From Tetracladium setigerum (taxonomy: Eukaryota > Ascomycota > Leotiomycetes > Helotiales): DNA of 64,000 bases. The notes under the pieces are model-generated. The model was not told the origin of the DNA. It did not search any database and saw nothing but the letters and a program-made list of their open reading frames with translations. The stretch spans positions 248,001-312,000 of the forward strand of contig PZJY01000003.1 of the NCBI GenBank assembly GCA_031472005.1. The letters are read 5' to 3'. This document shows, piece after piece, positions 33,026 to 45,197 of this stretch; position 1 is the first letter of the stretch; every line of letters starts with the position of its first letter. Made by a program: the position numbers and the translations under genes.

Positions 33026-33627
33026 GTTGAGAAATGATTATATGGAAGGGACGGCAAGGACGTCTGGACAAGGCTGGCAATTGGCGTACTTGAGTAGAAT
33101 GGTAAGAGTTGAAGAGCTTGGAAGTGACGTGCTTACGAGTATCCAGAAAATATGTCTGCAGGCAATTAGAGATCGAATAGGTGTTGGATGGATGCTGGGA
33201 AAGAAAGACAAGAAAAGGGAAGGGAGAAAAGGTCTGGTCGCGGGAGGAAGCCTAGTGGTGAACCCGGTGAAACTAAGCCAATCATTGAAGCTTAAATTTG
33301 GTGGTGGAAATGCGCAAGAGATTTGGTCCACGCCGCCGCAAGTAATCGAGGTTGTGAAGTCTTTCATTGCCATTCTCCTTGTTAAGGAATAACCCATAAT
33401 GGTGTATAGCACCTGGTAGTTGTAAAGTCTGCTGTTTGGAAAGGGAAAAAGAATGGGGCAGTAGCGTCGCATCACTAACCTCAAGCTTTACCCCGCCAAA
33501 ATCTGACCCAAAAATCGCCTAGCATTTTGCCCTCAAATATAAGTTCTTCTCATATACCGTACAGTAATCTTACAAAACATTAATGTAGTATTCTTGATTA
33601 TATACAATTTTAACCGTGATTGCATTA
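33026..33627. other. Intergenic
   Basis: 3' side of the Ecm33-like gene and 5' side of the DUF7730 gene at 31959-33025. The forward frame at 33024-33392 has no recognised motif and is judged non-coding. Confidence 0.4.
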
Positions 33628-34943
33628 TTACATCAACACTGCCCCAACGAGCGCGACTCCAACGGACGCAAGAAGGACCTGAATGAATCCCAAGTGAAGC
33701 GCCGTGGCAGCATTTCTGCTATCAGCCCTAATATCGAGTCAGCAAAATTCAAATATGGCCGCTTATTCTACCATTCAAGAACATGAGAAACATAAAAACT
33801 CACACAGAAGATCCGGTAGGAACAGCACTCGAACTAGTTGCCGAAACTGATGCTGACGCGGATGCAGATGGTGATCCTGATGCTGATCCTGATCCTGATG
33901 CTGAAGCAGATGCTGAATTACTACCCGAAGTCGAACCAGTAGTTGAAGGACCTGTAGCTTGCGCATTCTGTTCGGGATCCGAGGAGTTCCATCTATTGTT
34001 CTCATCGTAAGTCCAACAGGTGACTCCCAAGTTACCACCAAATGGCGCCTCTGTCGCAGTCAAGGTCAAAGAAGAGAGGCTTTTGCCCAGAGCTACGCAG
34101 TCGATATCTCCGGTTGATCTGATATTGATGAGGCCGACCCTCTTGAGCGATGGGAAAGAAACCCTAGAAAGTTTGAGTTTGGCTGATAAAGAATGAGATG
34201 GGTGTGTTAAACGTACTCGTCGAAATCGCCAACAATCGCAATCCCGCCAGAGACAGCCTGCAATGCTGGGAAAACTGCTTTCTTGAGCTTCGGGTTATCC
34301 AGCAGTACAATGTCGCCAGTGACGTTTTCAAGTTTTCTACCAGGTTGATCTGTTAGCATCCTCGTCCAGATTACAAAATGCATCTTCTACAGACTTAGCA
34401 GATGTCCATGTGAGGTATTTACCATATGCATCTCAACACAATAAAACGCAACGAAATGCGAGATAATAAAATTCATAGGTACTTACGGGAATGAAATATC
34501 AGTCAGATGGTCCAAATACGCCGCCATAATCCCACCGCTCCACGTCAAAGTAGTATTCTTCAGATCGGGAAAGGAAATGGAAGTCACAGCATCGTCTACT
34601 CGGGTGCTACTTGGAAGTTTTGGTAAAAGATATCCAGCACTAATTCGCCCGACGGACACAATACCAGGCAGTTCGAAGGGACCCGTGAATTTATGGCCAA
34701 CAAACACGACGTCCTCAAATACTGGACAGGAAGAGTAGAAATCAAGTTGTGTTTGATTGTTCATGGAGACCCAGAAGTCGTCGCATGCTGGAGGACCATC
34801 ATTGAGATTGAGACCATCAGATTGAGCTGAGAGGGGTGTTAGATGAGGTGGATGTTGGGCTACTGTAGGGTAGAGATGGATGGCTTACCTGATGCCGAGG
34901 AGAGGAGGGTTATCAACGCCGCCGCTGTGAAAAGGAACTGCAT
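33628..34943 (-). CDS. GPI-anchored Ecm33/Sps2-like cell-wall protein
   Basis: Five exons: 34889-34943, 34487-34826, 34217-34336, 33804-34163, 33628-33727, all phases agreeing, 324 residues. Signal peptide MQFLFTAAALITLLSSASG. The body holds leucine-rich receptor-L-type repeats in the Ecm33 style (LPGIVSVGRISAG, ISFPDLKNTTLTW, LTDISFPKLENVTGDIVL, PALQAVSGGIAIVG, VSFPSLKRVGLINIRS), then CVALGKSL and a Cys-containing end. A Ser/Ala/Gly-rich stalk (SASASASGSGSASGSP) leads to a hydrophobic C-terminal tail (ASVGVALVGAVLM), the signal for GPI attachment. Ecm33 proteins help wall integrity and glycan maturation. No frame break is seen, so this gene is a useful intact control among broken neighbours. 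Confidence 0.85.
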
Positions 34944-36844
34944 GGTGGTTGTTTTTGACCAAATAAACGATTGACTTCAACGAGAGACTAGCACAACGAA
35001 AATGTATTATATCACCATCAGGAGAAAGATGCGCGCAACGAACCCAGGAGGAAAATGAAGTTTGGGGTCACGATACAATGACTGTTTTTGCTGTGCCCCT
35101 GGCTAGTGCCGGATGAAGGTCCATCTACAGAAGGCACCTACCTATACGAGCAATTCCAAATTGCCAAGGCCGCAACAAGAGACATCAATTCAAAGAAACA
35201 ACAGTAAACAGAATAAAAAAATGTAAATAGGATCTTGACTTGAGTACTAACAATGGCAAGACGATCAAGTGTCCGACGAAGGTCATTCAAAATAGTCCAG
35301 GCAAGAAGCAAATTCGGCTTGTCCTCAAAGTGCCAGAGAAAAAACGAAGAGGAATTCTGGACATGTCTTGGTTCGTGTTATCGAAATTAAACGTTTTAGT
35401 ATGTATTGAACAACAAGATGGAAGCTAAGGTAGATACTAGCATATGGGGAAAGAATATTACCCTATATTGAAGCTTTTCAAAGAATTGGGATTGTGCGAC
35501 ACTTGTCTGCTTCAATCACTGTCGCCATCTCCCTGTCAACAAGTTGGGAGGCAAAGAGGTTCTGTATGAAATGCAAGTCAACAACCTCTCGCTAAGTTCG
35601 GCTATTGAAGAAAACATTTTGAAGAACAGGTGGAAGATCTGACACCAGATTTGATACAAACTCGCTTTTGTACTACTGTTCTTCTGCATGGAAGGGTGAC
35701 TTTGCCACAACTGACTGAGCATCTCAAAACCAGCCCGGTCATCCGGCATCCGGTGTTGATGCAAAGACCATATTCAAGCATTCCAGCTCCCACCAATCGC
35801 AAGATCAGTGACCAGAAGGATCCATATTTCGAGGTCTTTCGTACCGTATTTCGTTCCTCTCCACTCCTACGACAGAGTACCGAGGACAATCTCATCTTGT
35901 TCGAATGCGAATGCGAGGCCAAGTCTCAAAATATCGTGCCATCTGAAAGGGAATCAGCTATATTTGGGGGCGTCAGACTGCACACGTTCCACCATGTTTC
36001 GGCTACTTGGGCAAACGAAAGCTCCGAGTTTCAACTCCCACGAACTCAAGAGCCGCTTGCCCGTTGCAGATGGATCATGGAATCAACACAGCATGCATAC
36101 GGGTAGGTAAGGGAGGAGGAAATTCGGATATGATGGATCTTGCGCGAACGACACCGCCCATCCATCTCGCATCAGCCGGCTCACGGCTGTCTCAACCAAA
36201 ACAATTGGGAATAGACGCGTGCTGATGAGACACAGAGTCACAAAGAGGCTCAGCAAGGCATTGAATTGGATTCCACATTCCTTACTAAGGTGTGGCATTG
36301 TACGGTCTGCCATTGGATGTTTCAATCCTTCGAGGTTTCGAGGGCCAAGTGGCCGCGTCATTTGAGTGGAAGCCGATCTTCCCAAGACAACAAAGAAACC
36401 TTGATGCAAGTCTCGGCCACCATCATGCTGTGCAAGGCGTCGTTATTAATATCCAGATCCTCCCGTAAGCGTACTTGGCGCTCTTGGGATTTCTCTTGAT
36501 ATTATCATCTTCCGCCATCGTTTCCTGGTGTTTGGTTCTCCTGGTATTCTTTTGTTTTTTTTGAACTTGGTTGAGCAACACGTCCACGCTCCTTCACCAT
36601 CAACAACAACACTAACATAGTCGAACGAGGAGTCAGCTTCCACTCTCCCTTACGTCCACTTTTGCCACGTCCATCCACCCACGGCTTAGGGTTGCCGAAC
36701 TTGTGTACTTGCGCAATCCAATTGCTACGATCCGACCAGTCCGCGTCATCTATTACAGCGATACAGAAGGATAAAGATACAACGGTTTCGCTTTTGAAGG
36801 GTCGCATATCCTTCTTTGCACACCATTGGCAGAAATACACAATC
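34944..36844. other. 1.9-kb intergenic region
   Basis: Frames at 35630-36106 (plus) and 35602-35922 (minus) overlap and neither resembles a known family. A decayed gene cannot be excluded. The protease promoter is at the 3' end. Confidence 0.35.
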
Positions 36845-38334
36845 ATGAGGGGAATTCAAACAATTGTCTTGGGCGCAGCGATATTATCAACATGTACAGA
36901 AGCAATACATTTAAATGAACGGACGGACGAGCCAGCCAAGGTCGTTGCATTATCCATACAGCGAAATCAAATACAGAATCCAGTTTTGAGGGACAGCATT
37001 AGGCGGCGAGCCACACAGCAGGTCACTTTGGACAATTTGGTACGTCTTAACCAGCAATACTCAATGCGCAATTGCTAACTATTGCAGGCAACGCTCTACT
37101 TCGCGAATGGATCGATAGGAACTCCTGCCCAAGAGCAAAGGTGGCACCTCGACACCGGTAGCAGTGATTTATGGGTGAACACCCCAGCTTCGGCGTTATG
37201 TTCAGACAGGGAGAAAGTCTGCGCCTATGCCGGCTCGTACAGCGCAAATACCTCGAGTACATATAAGTATATTTCCAGCGACTTCAACATATCATACGTG
37301 GATGGATCTGGGGCAACGGGGGATTATGTTTCGGATACAGTCACGATAGGAAAGACAACACTGAAAACACTACAGTTTGGCATTGGATATGTCAGTTCTG
37401 CGTTTGAAGGAATTCTAGGAATTGGGTACCCAATCAACGAAGTGCAGGTTGGAAGAGCAGGAAAGCAACCTTATGATAACTTCCGGCGAGAATGGTCACC
37501 GAGAAATTGATCACCACACCCGCCTACAGCATCTGGCTGAATGACCTTGACGCCAGCACGGGAAGCATCCTCTTCGGAGGCGTAGACACAGCCCAATACA
37601 TGGGAACCCTACAAACAGTGCCTATCCAGACCACTTCCGGCTACTTCGCCGAATTCCTCATCACCCTCACCAGTCTCTCGTTCGGCGGTCAAGCAATTGC
37701 TTCCAACATTGCGCAGGCAGTTCTCCTCGACACCGGAAGCTCTCTAACCTACCTTCCCAACACCATGGCGAAGAAAATCTTTGACATGACAGGAGCCGAG
37801 TACGACGACCAAGCAGGCGCGGCATACATTCCCTGCTCTCAACGTACCAACACCTCTACCCTCGACTTCACCTTCTCCGGACCAACAATCAACGTTGACA
37901 TGTCGGAGCTCATCATCGAAGTTTCCTCTCCATCAGGCCAACCTTACACTTTCGCCGGCACCAACGAGCGAGCCTGCATTTTCGGAATTGCCCCTGCAGG
38001 CAGCGGAACAGCTGTGTTGGGAGATACATTCCTACGAAGTGCCTATGTTGTGTACGATATGGGCAACAACGAAATCTCACTCGCGCAAACGAGATTCAAC
38101 GCTACGACCAGCAGTGTGCAGGAGATTGGAACAGGGGCAGATGGAGTACCAAATGCCAGTGCAGTGAGCAATCCTGTCACTGCGACGGGCAGATCTGGTG
38201 GGGGTGCGAAGATGACAGGAACGGCTACTCTTGGATTAGGGTCTGCTGAGTCGGGAAATGCAGCTGTCAAGGGGGGTGTACCGTTGTTCAGTGTTCTGGG
38301 CGCGGTTACGATGGGGTTGATGCTGGTCATTTAA
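36845..38334 (+). CDS. GPI-anchored aspartic protease, yapsin-like
   Basis: Exons 36845-37039 and 37088-38334, 48-nt intron. One base is missing in the CC run at 37483-37484; with it the product is 480 residues. Signal peptide (IQTIVLGAAILSTCTEA), a propeptide ending near RDSIRRRA (basic processing site), then the pepsin-fold lobes. The first catalytic Asp87 is in WHLDTGSSDLW and the second, Asp280, in VLLDTGSSLTYL. The flap shows YVDGSGATGDYVSD, the inter-lobe strand YSIWLNDLD with GSILFGGVD is present, and the AVLGDTFLRSAYVVYD ending is typical. A Ser/Gly/Thr-rich stalk and a C-terminal hydrophobic tail (VLGAVTMGLMLVI) predict GPI anchoring at the plasma membrane or wall. Yapsin-like enzymes trim wall proteins. 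The break lies between lobes, just before the MVTEKLITTPAYSIW strand. Confidence 0.9.
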
Positions 38335-39072
38335 TCAATAAGATAATTATTGAGTATAAAAGGATTGTATATGGAAAGAAAAAGGAAGGGTATTATTTGA
38401 GGTTTTAGCGATGCATTGGGACACACGGCGTTGGTGGATTTGATGAGCATTTTTGAAAGGCGCGGAAGGCATGATATGAGAGAGAAAGAATGAAAGAAAG
38501 AAAGAGAGATAGCTTCACGGCATCCGCCAGTAGAGTATAGCGAAAAAAGAGCTAGATTCACACCTAAATTCAGGCAATGATGATACAAATACAAATCCTA
38601 CACATCTTCTTCCGTTTCATCTTTTTCTTGGGTGGTGGGAGGGTATCTGGGGGTTTTCTTTTATAAGATTCATCTCTTCTAAGGTTGTGGGAAGCAAACA
38701 TAGTACAAATAGTACTGTACAGCATAAAGAAGAGTACATAAGAAACAGAACGAACGAAACGAGAAAAGAATAATGTGATTACTGTACTATGGTTCACGAC
38801 CCTCAGATCATAGATTCAGCTTCATAGGTGTACAAAATTTTAAATTGCTAAATGTAAAATCGTTCACTCCTCCATTCACATCACAAACAAAAGAAGTCTC
38901 GCAATTCACAGGCAGAATGAGTAATGAGCCAATTCTCTCTTCGAGCTTGTTTGTTGACCCAAAAAAAAGATGAAGAAAAGCGGAAAAAGTCCAAAAAATG
39001 AATTGCGCTTCTGAGTGTGATGCTCAGGCGTTGGGAGTTTGTATTGTAGGATAGTGTGAACCATCTTCAATA
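38335..39072. other. Intergenic
   Basis: 3' flank of the protease; purine-rich patch at about 38460-38512 (GAAAGAAAGAAAGAG). No gene found before the tRNA. Confidence 0.4.
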
Positions 39073-39164
39073 GCCCAACGCGGGGGTCGAACCCGCAACC
39101 TTCTGATGACTTTTGATGCTCGCACATTAAGAGTCAGACGCTCTACCGATTGAGCTAGCCGGGC
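39073..39164 (-). tRNA. tRNA-Lys(CUU) with intron
   Basis: Minus-strand cloverleaf. The acceptor arm GCCCGGC pairs with GTTGGGC (two G-U). The D arm is TAGCTCAATCGGTAGAGC, the anticodon stem TCTGA/TCAGA has loop CT-CTT-AA, and the TPsiC arm is GCGGGTTCGACCCCCGC. The anticodon CTT is at 39129-39131. A 20-nt intron interrupts the anticodon arm at the usual place, one base 3' of the anticodon. Confidence 0.92.
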
Positions 39165-40125
39165 GGGCTTTGCTTGTTGAGTCGGGGCGGCTTATTTGTT
39201 AATATAGAGACTTTACAACAATTGTGGTGCGGGTGCGGAAGTGGATCGTGCTTGGCGCTTTGTGGTGGAGCCTAATGCGACTCGGTACTTAGTGACTTGG
39301 CGGAAGACAACCTTTGTCGGACATGGGCTTGTCTTCTTTTCAGAACATCTACAACCCTTATTACATTTAGCTTACTTGGATAAATTTCTTTTCTACACTT
39401 AGCTCTGTTCTATAAAACTTTGTCCAAACCCATCTAGAGCCCACCGCAATATCTCCAAAATGTCCGTTCAAAGGTACTTCCAGCTGAGGCTGGTCAGTCA
39501 AGTTCCAGACTTTGGGAATGTTGTTTGATACAAGGCTACGCTAATGGCATCGGCAACTACCCGCCAGGCCTCGCATTATTCTTGCAATTATTAGGTCCCT
39601 TGACGCCCATGTGATTTCTCTTTGATGTCCGATATCACGCAGGACTGAGCCTTCCTGCGAAACACAGTCCTCAGGCTTGACGAATCAGATTTCCTTCAAG
39701 TGGCAGCCTAGCCTGGAATCGTCAGCCCTTTTTGCTTGGAAACAGAAGATTCAATCGCTGGCTGAAAGAGGCCTCGTGTACATGTTACCATATGGTATCA
39801 CATAATAGAGGGTGCCTGAACCTGGAGTTAAGATGGGTGTACGTTTCCGGAGTAAGACTTGCATTCAAGTGGGTGAATAACCGGCTTGGTTGTGGTTGGT
39901 GGGCTATGTTGGTTGGCCTTACATAGCTTGACTTCAAAGTGTCTTCAACCTCATCTCTTGCCTTTATTTTTTCTATCTTTCTGTCTATCGATCGCTCTTC
40001 GCATTCAATATCAGTTGAATCGTTGATAATTATTTCGCACATCTAAAACTCGAGATCTCAAAGTCAGAATCCAGTCAAACGACATTCAAACCACCTTCAG
40101 TCACTCAGCAAGAGCTCGCGCAACA
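39165..40125. other. Intergenic, VMA3 promoter
   Basis: No gene seen; short frames have no motif. The V-ATPase subunit c promoter and leader lie at the 3' end. Confidence 0.4.
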
Positions 40126-40989
40126 ATGGATCAACAAGCTATAGCTGCCGCGATGGATTTCATCGATCAAGGACGATGGTATGTCCGAGTTTTCTTGCAG
40201 TCTATCTTTTCTTTTCTTCATTCTGCCTTTCTGTATAGTTCATGCTAACACTTTCAAACCAGCCCGGTCTATGCTGTTCGTCTCTTCCTTCCCACCTCGA
40301 AGTCTTGTTCCTAACAATAATACCAGAGTTTCTTTGGTGCTATGGGATGCTCCTTCGCTATGATATTCAGCAGTTTGGGTGCTGCATATGGCATCGCAAA
40401 GTCTGGTGTTGGGATTTCGGCCGCCAGCATCTTGCGCCCTGACATGATCGTGAGAAGTAAGCCGCTCGCTCCTCTGGTCTTGCAACTCCTCGTCCCATCC
40501 AAGCAAGAAAACAATCTAATCTTTCCCCCACTTAAGATCTGATGCCTCCCATCCTCTCTGGAATTCTTGCCATCTATGGCCTTGTCGTTGCCGTCATCAT
40601 CTCAACTGAGCTGAAGGAGAAGTCTGCACTTCACACCAACTTCCTACATCTCGCCGCGGGCATTTCCGTTGGATTGTGTTCGCTCGCCGCGGGCTTTTGC
40701 ATTGGTATTGTGGGGGATGCCGGTGTTAGGGGAACCTCGCAGCAGCCGAGATTGTTTGTTGGAATGATGCTGATGTTGATTTTTGCGGAAGTGTTGGGTC
40801 AGTGTCTCTTATTTGTCTCCTTTCACACAATTGTTAGGACATACAATAGTTCGAAGACGTGATATCATTACGATAGATCTGTGTTTGTAAAGCGTTTACT
40901 GACTTGATTTTGATATAGGTATCTACGGTCTGATCGTTGCCCTCCTTCTCATTACCCAGGCAGTTCAAGATGTTACCCAATGCTTGTAA
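40126..40989 (+). CDS. VMA3: V-ATPase proteolipid subunit c
   Basis: Exons 40126-40178, 40263-40275, 40327-40456, 40537-40797, 40919-40989, 175 residues. Each intron has GT..AG ends and a branch site such as GCTAACA or CCTAACA. The second exon is only 13 nt and supplies the PVYA part of the CPVYA motif. The product has four membrane helices in the subunit c pattern: FFGAMGCSFAMIFSSLGAAYG, ILSGILAIYGLVVAVIIS, the GDAGVRGTSQQPRLFVG loop, and the last helix with the proton-carrying Glu (about 150) in LIFAEVLGIYG. It forms the rotor ring of the vacuolar proton pump. The loop motif RGTSQQPRLFVG fits Vma3 better than Vma11. The 15 extra N-terminal residues relative to yeast depend on the ATG choice; a second ATG at 40153 is possible. 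Confidence 0.9.
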
Positions 40990-42132
40990 TCGATCATACG
41001 ATGAAGACTGGAAGTTGATAGCCAAATGAATGTGATGGATTCTTCAATTGTGGGGACATAAGTAGCAAGGATGGGCGTGTGATTGATGTCAGTTGTATAA
41101 TAAGACTCGGAAATTTTGAAGCCAAGCTCAGTTCGCTTTTCATTGTGGCAGGCAGCCAAATCGTTCTTCTCTTGTCGTAAAGACGTATCTGGAATACATG
41201 CGATCTGTAGTTTGCCAAATGAGGTCTATAGAATGCGCATCAAGACTGAGCCACATGCTTCTGGAAGCAATTTCGACAAGCACGAAGCCCCATACCCTAT
41301 TTTCAAGTGACTGGATGTTGCTGTCGGATGTACAATCCCAGTAAGAAGACTGTAATTAATTTTGAGTCAAGGTGGAAAATCAAAATGGTAAAAATTGGTA
41401 CATACATGCTTTGGTGTGGCCGACATTGCAAATGTTCTTTCGAAGATTGGAGGAGGTATGTTGAATGTTGTTTGTTGACAAACTAATTTCATTTTTAAAA
41501 CGGATTGCGCGTGGCAGCGCTTCTCTTTATATGTGTCCAAATAGACTAAACTCCCCTGCTTCTCCATAGCCTTCAATAATATGTTCTTTCCAATCGTGGG
41601 ATTGAGCCGTGGATAGGTAAGTACGAATACTTGTTACTCACATAATCGACCGAGCCAGGTGGTGAGTTTCTTCTCCTCATCATGTATATTTCCATGCTCA
41701 ACCTCATACATCTCAGAAAAACAAAGCATCAGCGCGCTGAATTATACTCACAGCTAATTCCTCTTCTTGTAGCTCCCAACATTCGAGGACAAATAGATGT
41801 GCAAACTGCTATTGACTTTAACTTTCCCTGGCCTTGACAAAGTCACATGACTCTTCTCGACTGCTGTACCTAATGATCTTTAAATAGCGAGTAGGGAAAT
41901 GCTGGGCCAGTTGTTTGTTACAAATATGTTAAACGTTCTTTAAAATAATGAAAAAATGTTGACCCGAATGACTATCGCGACTCGCACGTGATCGAATCGT
42001 CCACTTTGGAACAGCTCCTTGGCCAGCTGCAGCTCTCCAGCCAGCCTTGGATGCGTTCGTAGCCTTGGGCTTCCAACACCAGAACATCATAACAAAACCC
42101 ACGAACCATGAGGTAATCCCTTGACGAGACAG
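40990..42132. other. Intergenic
   Basis: VMA3 3' flank and VPS18 promoter. No supportable gene. Confidence 0.4.
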
Positions 42133-45100
42133 ATGGCTCTCGAACCATCAAATGGCTATGCAGCCGCGGCTCGCAGTCTCTCCCAACTCAACGAGAACGC
42201 CCTTCCTATCTTTAATGTCGAACCTGTCCAACTTCAATTCGCCATCGCATCGGATTTCGTGGCTGCTCAGGTTGCAAACAATGTCCTGGTGCTGGCCCTT
42301 TCAAATGGCAGAATTCTAAGAATTGATTTGGATAATCCGGCCGACATTGACGGTAGGAGGAAGCTTAAGCCTCCTCGAATCAAGCTATGCGCTGACGAAC
42401 TATAGATATTGACCTGCCAAAGAAAACATCAGAAGTGGGCGTCATACGGCGCATGTTCCTCGACCCTACAGCTTCGCATCTTATTATTTGTACCGCTCTG
42501 GGAGAGAATTACTATCTCCATACACAATCACGAAGTCCGCGACCCCTCTCCCGACTACGCGGCGTTGCAATCGAATGCATCGCATGGAATCCCGCCCTGC
42601 CAACTACTTCCACACGAGAGATCATAATCGGTGCTTCCGATGGAAACATCTACGAGGCATACATCGAGACTTCTACCGAATTTTACAGAAAGGAGGATAA
42701 GTACCTGAAGAACCTACAAAAGATCCCAGATGGTCCTGTTACCGGTTTGTGGGTTGATACAGTCGCGGATCCCAGGAAGTCTGATGTTCGGAGGGTGGTA
42801 ATTGCTACACAGGACAAGCTCTATCACTTGATTGGCAAGATTGGGCGAGCAGGCCATGAAGGAGGGGCGTCGATTTACACCAAACTCTTCGACACTGAGC
42901 AGCCGATTGTTCACGAAATATCAAGGGTCTCCACGCAAGCCCCTTCGTCATTGGTGGTTTCCCCGGACGCACCTGATTCAACCTCGCTCGAGGGTATTGT
43001 TCCGGATCGCATATTTGCATGGTTGTCGTCCCAGGGAGTGTATCATGGTCGACTACTCACAGCACCAGCCTCGCAAGAGTTAGGCAACCATGTTTACGCG
43101 GATGCAAAATTGTTACCAAGGTCCCAATTACCGCCAGCAGAGACAGCGAGTGGTCGTAAGAAGCCAACACAGGATCTTGTCGATTCAGTTGCGTTAACCC
43201 AATGGCATATCTTGCATCTGGTTGGGCCTCGCATCGTAGGTGTAAATCGGTTGGATGATAGGGTTATCTTCGACCAAGTTGTGCTGGAACCTGGAGAACA
43301 AGCTCTGGATTGTTTGCAGATCAGCAGAAAAACACTTTTTGGTTGTTTACAACTCGAGAAATTTTTGAAATTGTGGTTACGGATGAGGACAGGGACGTGT
43401 GGAAAGTCATGCTTCAGACAGAACATTTCGATGCGGCTCTGCGATATGCTCGAGGGCCAGCTCAAAAAGATGCAGTTGCAACGGCATCTGGGGACTACCT
43501 AGTTACCAAGGGAGCATATTTGGACGCCGCAGGGGTGTATGGAAAGAGCAGCAAGCCATTCGAACAGGTCGCCTTGATTTTCGTGGACAATGACCAGCCG
43601 GACGCCTTACGAAAATACTTATTGACGAAGATCACAACTTACAAGAAGTCTGCTATAATGCAGCGCATCATGATTGCCAGCTGGCTAGTCGAAGTCTTCA
43701 TGGCAAAATTGAATTCGCTGGATGATACCCTCATTACCAAAGCAGAGCTGTCGGCAACACTGAATCCTGCCCAGACTAAAGATCAACTCGAGGCAGTCAA
43801 GGCAGATTTTCAAGAATTTGTGAAAAAGTACCAGAATGATTTGGATAAGCGGACAACATACGACATCATCAGTAGTCATGGCAGAGAAGATGAGCTGCTC
43901 TACTTCGCCGGCGCTGTCAATGACTATAACTATGTCCTTGGATACTGGATGCAAAGAGAGCGGTGGAAGGAGGTGTTGGATGTCCTCAAAAAGCAAACCG
44001 ATCCCGACATCTTCTATCGCTACAGCAGTGGATTAATCGCCCATGTTGCCACGGACCTTGTTGAAATTCTCATGAGACACTCGGCCCTCAAACCTCGCAA
44101 TCTTATCCCGGCTCTCCTTAATTACGATCGCAACTTCCAAGGACCACTTTCGCAAAATCAAGCAGTCCGATACCTACTCCATGTTATCAATCAGTTGAAC
44201 TCAACGGATGCAGCTGTCCATAATACTTTAATTTCTATTTACGCCTCTCATCCGTCAAAAGATGAATCGGCTCTTTTGTCTTATCTCGAATCTCAAGGCG
44301 AGGAACCGAGCTACGACTCGGATTTTGCCCTTAGACTTTGCATCCAGCATTCAAGGGTTCAATCTTGCGTTCACATTTACAGCACAATGGGGCAGTATCT
44401 CCAAGCAGTTGAGCTCGCGCTCGCACACTCCGAGATTGACCTAGCCTCACTCATTGCCGACCGTCCTTTATCCAACCCACCTCTTCGCAAGAAACTCTGG
44501 CTTGCGGTAGCCAAAAAGGTTATTTCGCAATCTAATGGCATCAAAACAGCGATTGAGTTCTTGAAGCGGTGTGACTTGTTAAAAATTGAGGATCTGATAC
44601 CCTTCTTCCCTGACTTTGTTGTCATCGACGATTTCAAAGAAGAAATTTGCACAGCACTGGAAGATTACAGTCGCAATATCGATGCGCTGAAGAAAGAGAT
44701 GGATGAATCATCTCAGACCGCAACCAACATCAAAATCGACATAGTAGCCTTGGATCACAGATACGCCATCGTGGAGCCCGGGGAGAAATGCTACGTCTGC
44801 AGTCTGCCACTCCTGAGTCGGCAATTTTTTGTATTCCCTTGCCAGCATGCCTTCCATAGCGATTGTTTGGGCGGAAAGTAATGGAGCAGGTTGGGGTAGG
44901 AAAGAGCAAAAGAATTAGGGAGTTGCAGATGTTGATTAGCAAGGGAATGGTCACTGGCATCAAAAGGGAGCGAGCCATACAGGAATTGGATGGGTTGGTT
45001 GCAGGTGCATGGTATGTTGACTTAATTTTAGGTTTCTTCCTGCCATTGTCCTTTGGTCCACCTTCATTCTACTCATCTAAGGGATACAAAACTAACCTCT

Positions 45101-45197
45101 CGGTGAAAACAGTATACTATGCAGCGATTTCGCCATAAAGCGGATCGACGAGCCATTCGTGGTGGAAGGGGACGATCGAAATGAATGGGCGCTCTAG
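42133..45197 (+). CDS. VPS18: Vacuolar sorting protein Vps18 (Pep3)
   Basis: Core subunit of the HOPS/CORVET tethering complexes at vacuole and endosome. Exons 42133-42352, 42406-45011, 45113-45197; introns 53 and 101 nt. Two bases are missing, at 43306-43307 (GG) and 44869-44871 (GGG); restoring them gives 970 residues and correct phases. The N-terminus is a beta-propeller (NVLVLALSNGRILRIDLD, REIIIGASDGNIYEAYIE), then the Pep3/Vps18 region and a clathrin-type alpha-solenoid (residues about 400-800, AALRYARGPAQKDAVATASG). Near 869-895 begins the RING-H2 finger (CYVCSLPLL...FPCQHAFHSDCL). After the second break the finger-adjacent helix resumes (RKVMEQV) and the chain ends CILCSDFAIKRIDEPFV. 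Start chosen at the first in-frame ATG. Without the corrections the RING half is lost. Confidence 0.92.

Noticed and set aside
35602..36106. Overlapping frames on both strands near 35.6-36.1 kb
   Set aside because: No domain, splice signal or start context on either strand; a decayed gene remains possible but cannot be supported.
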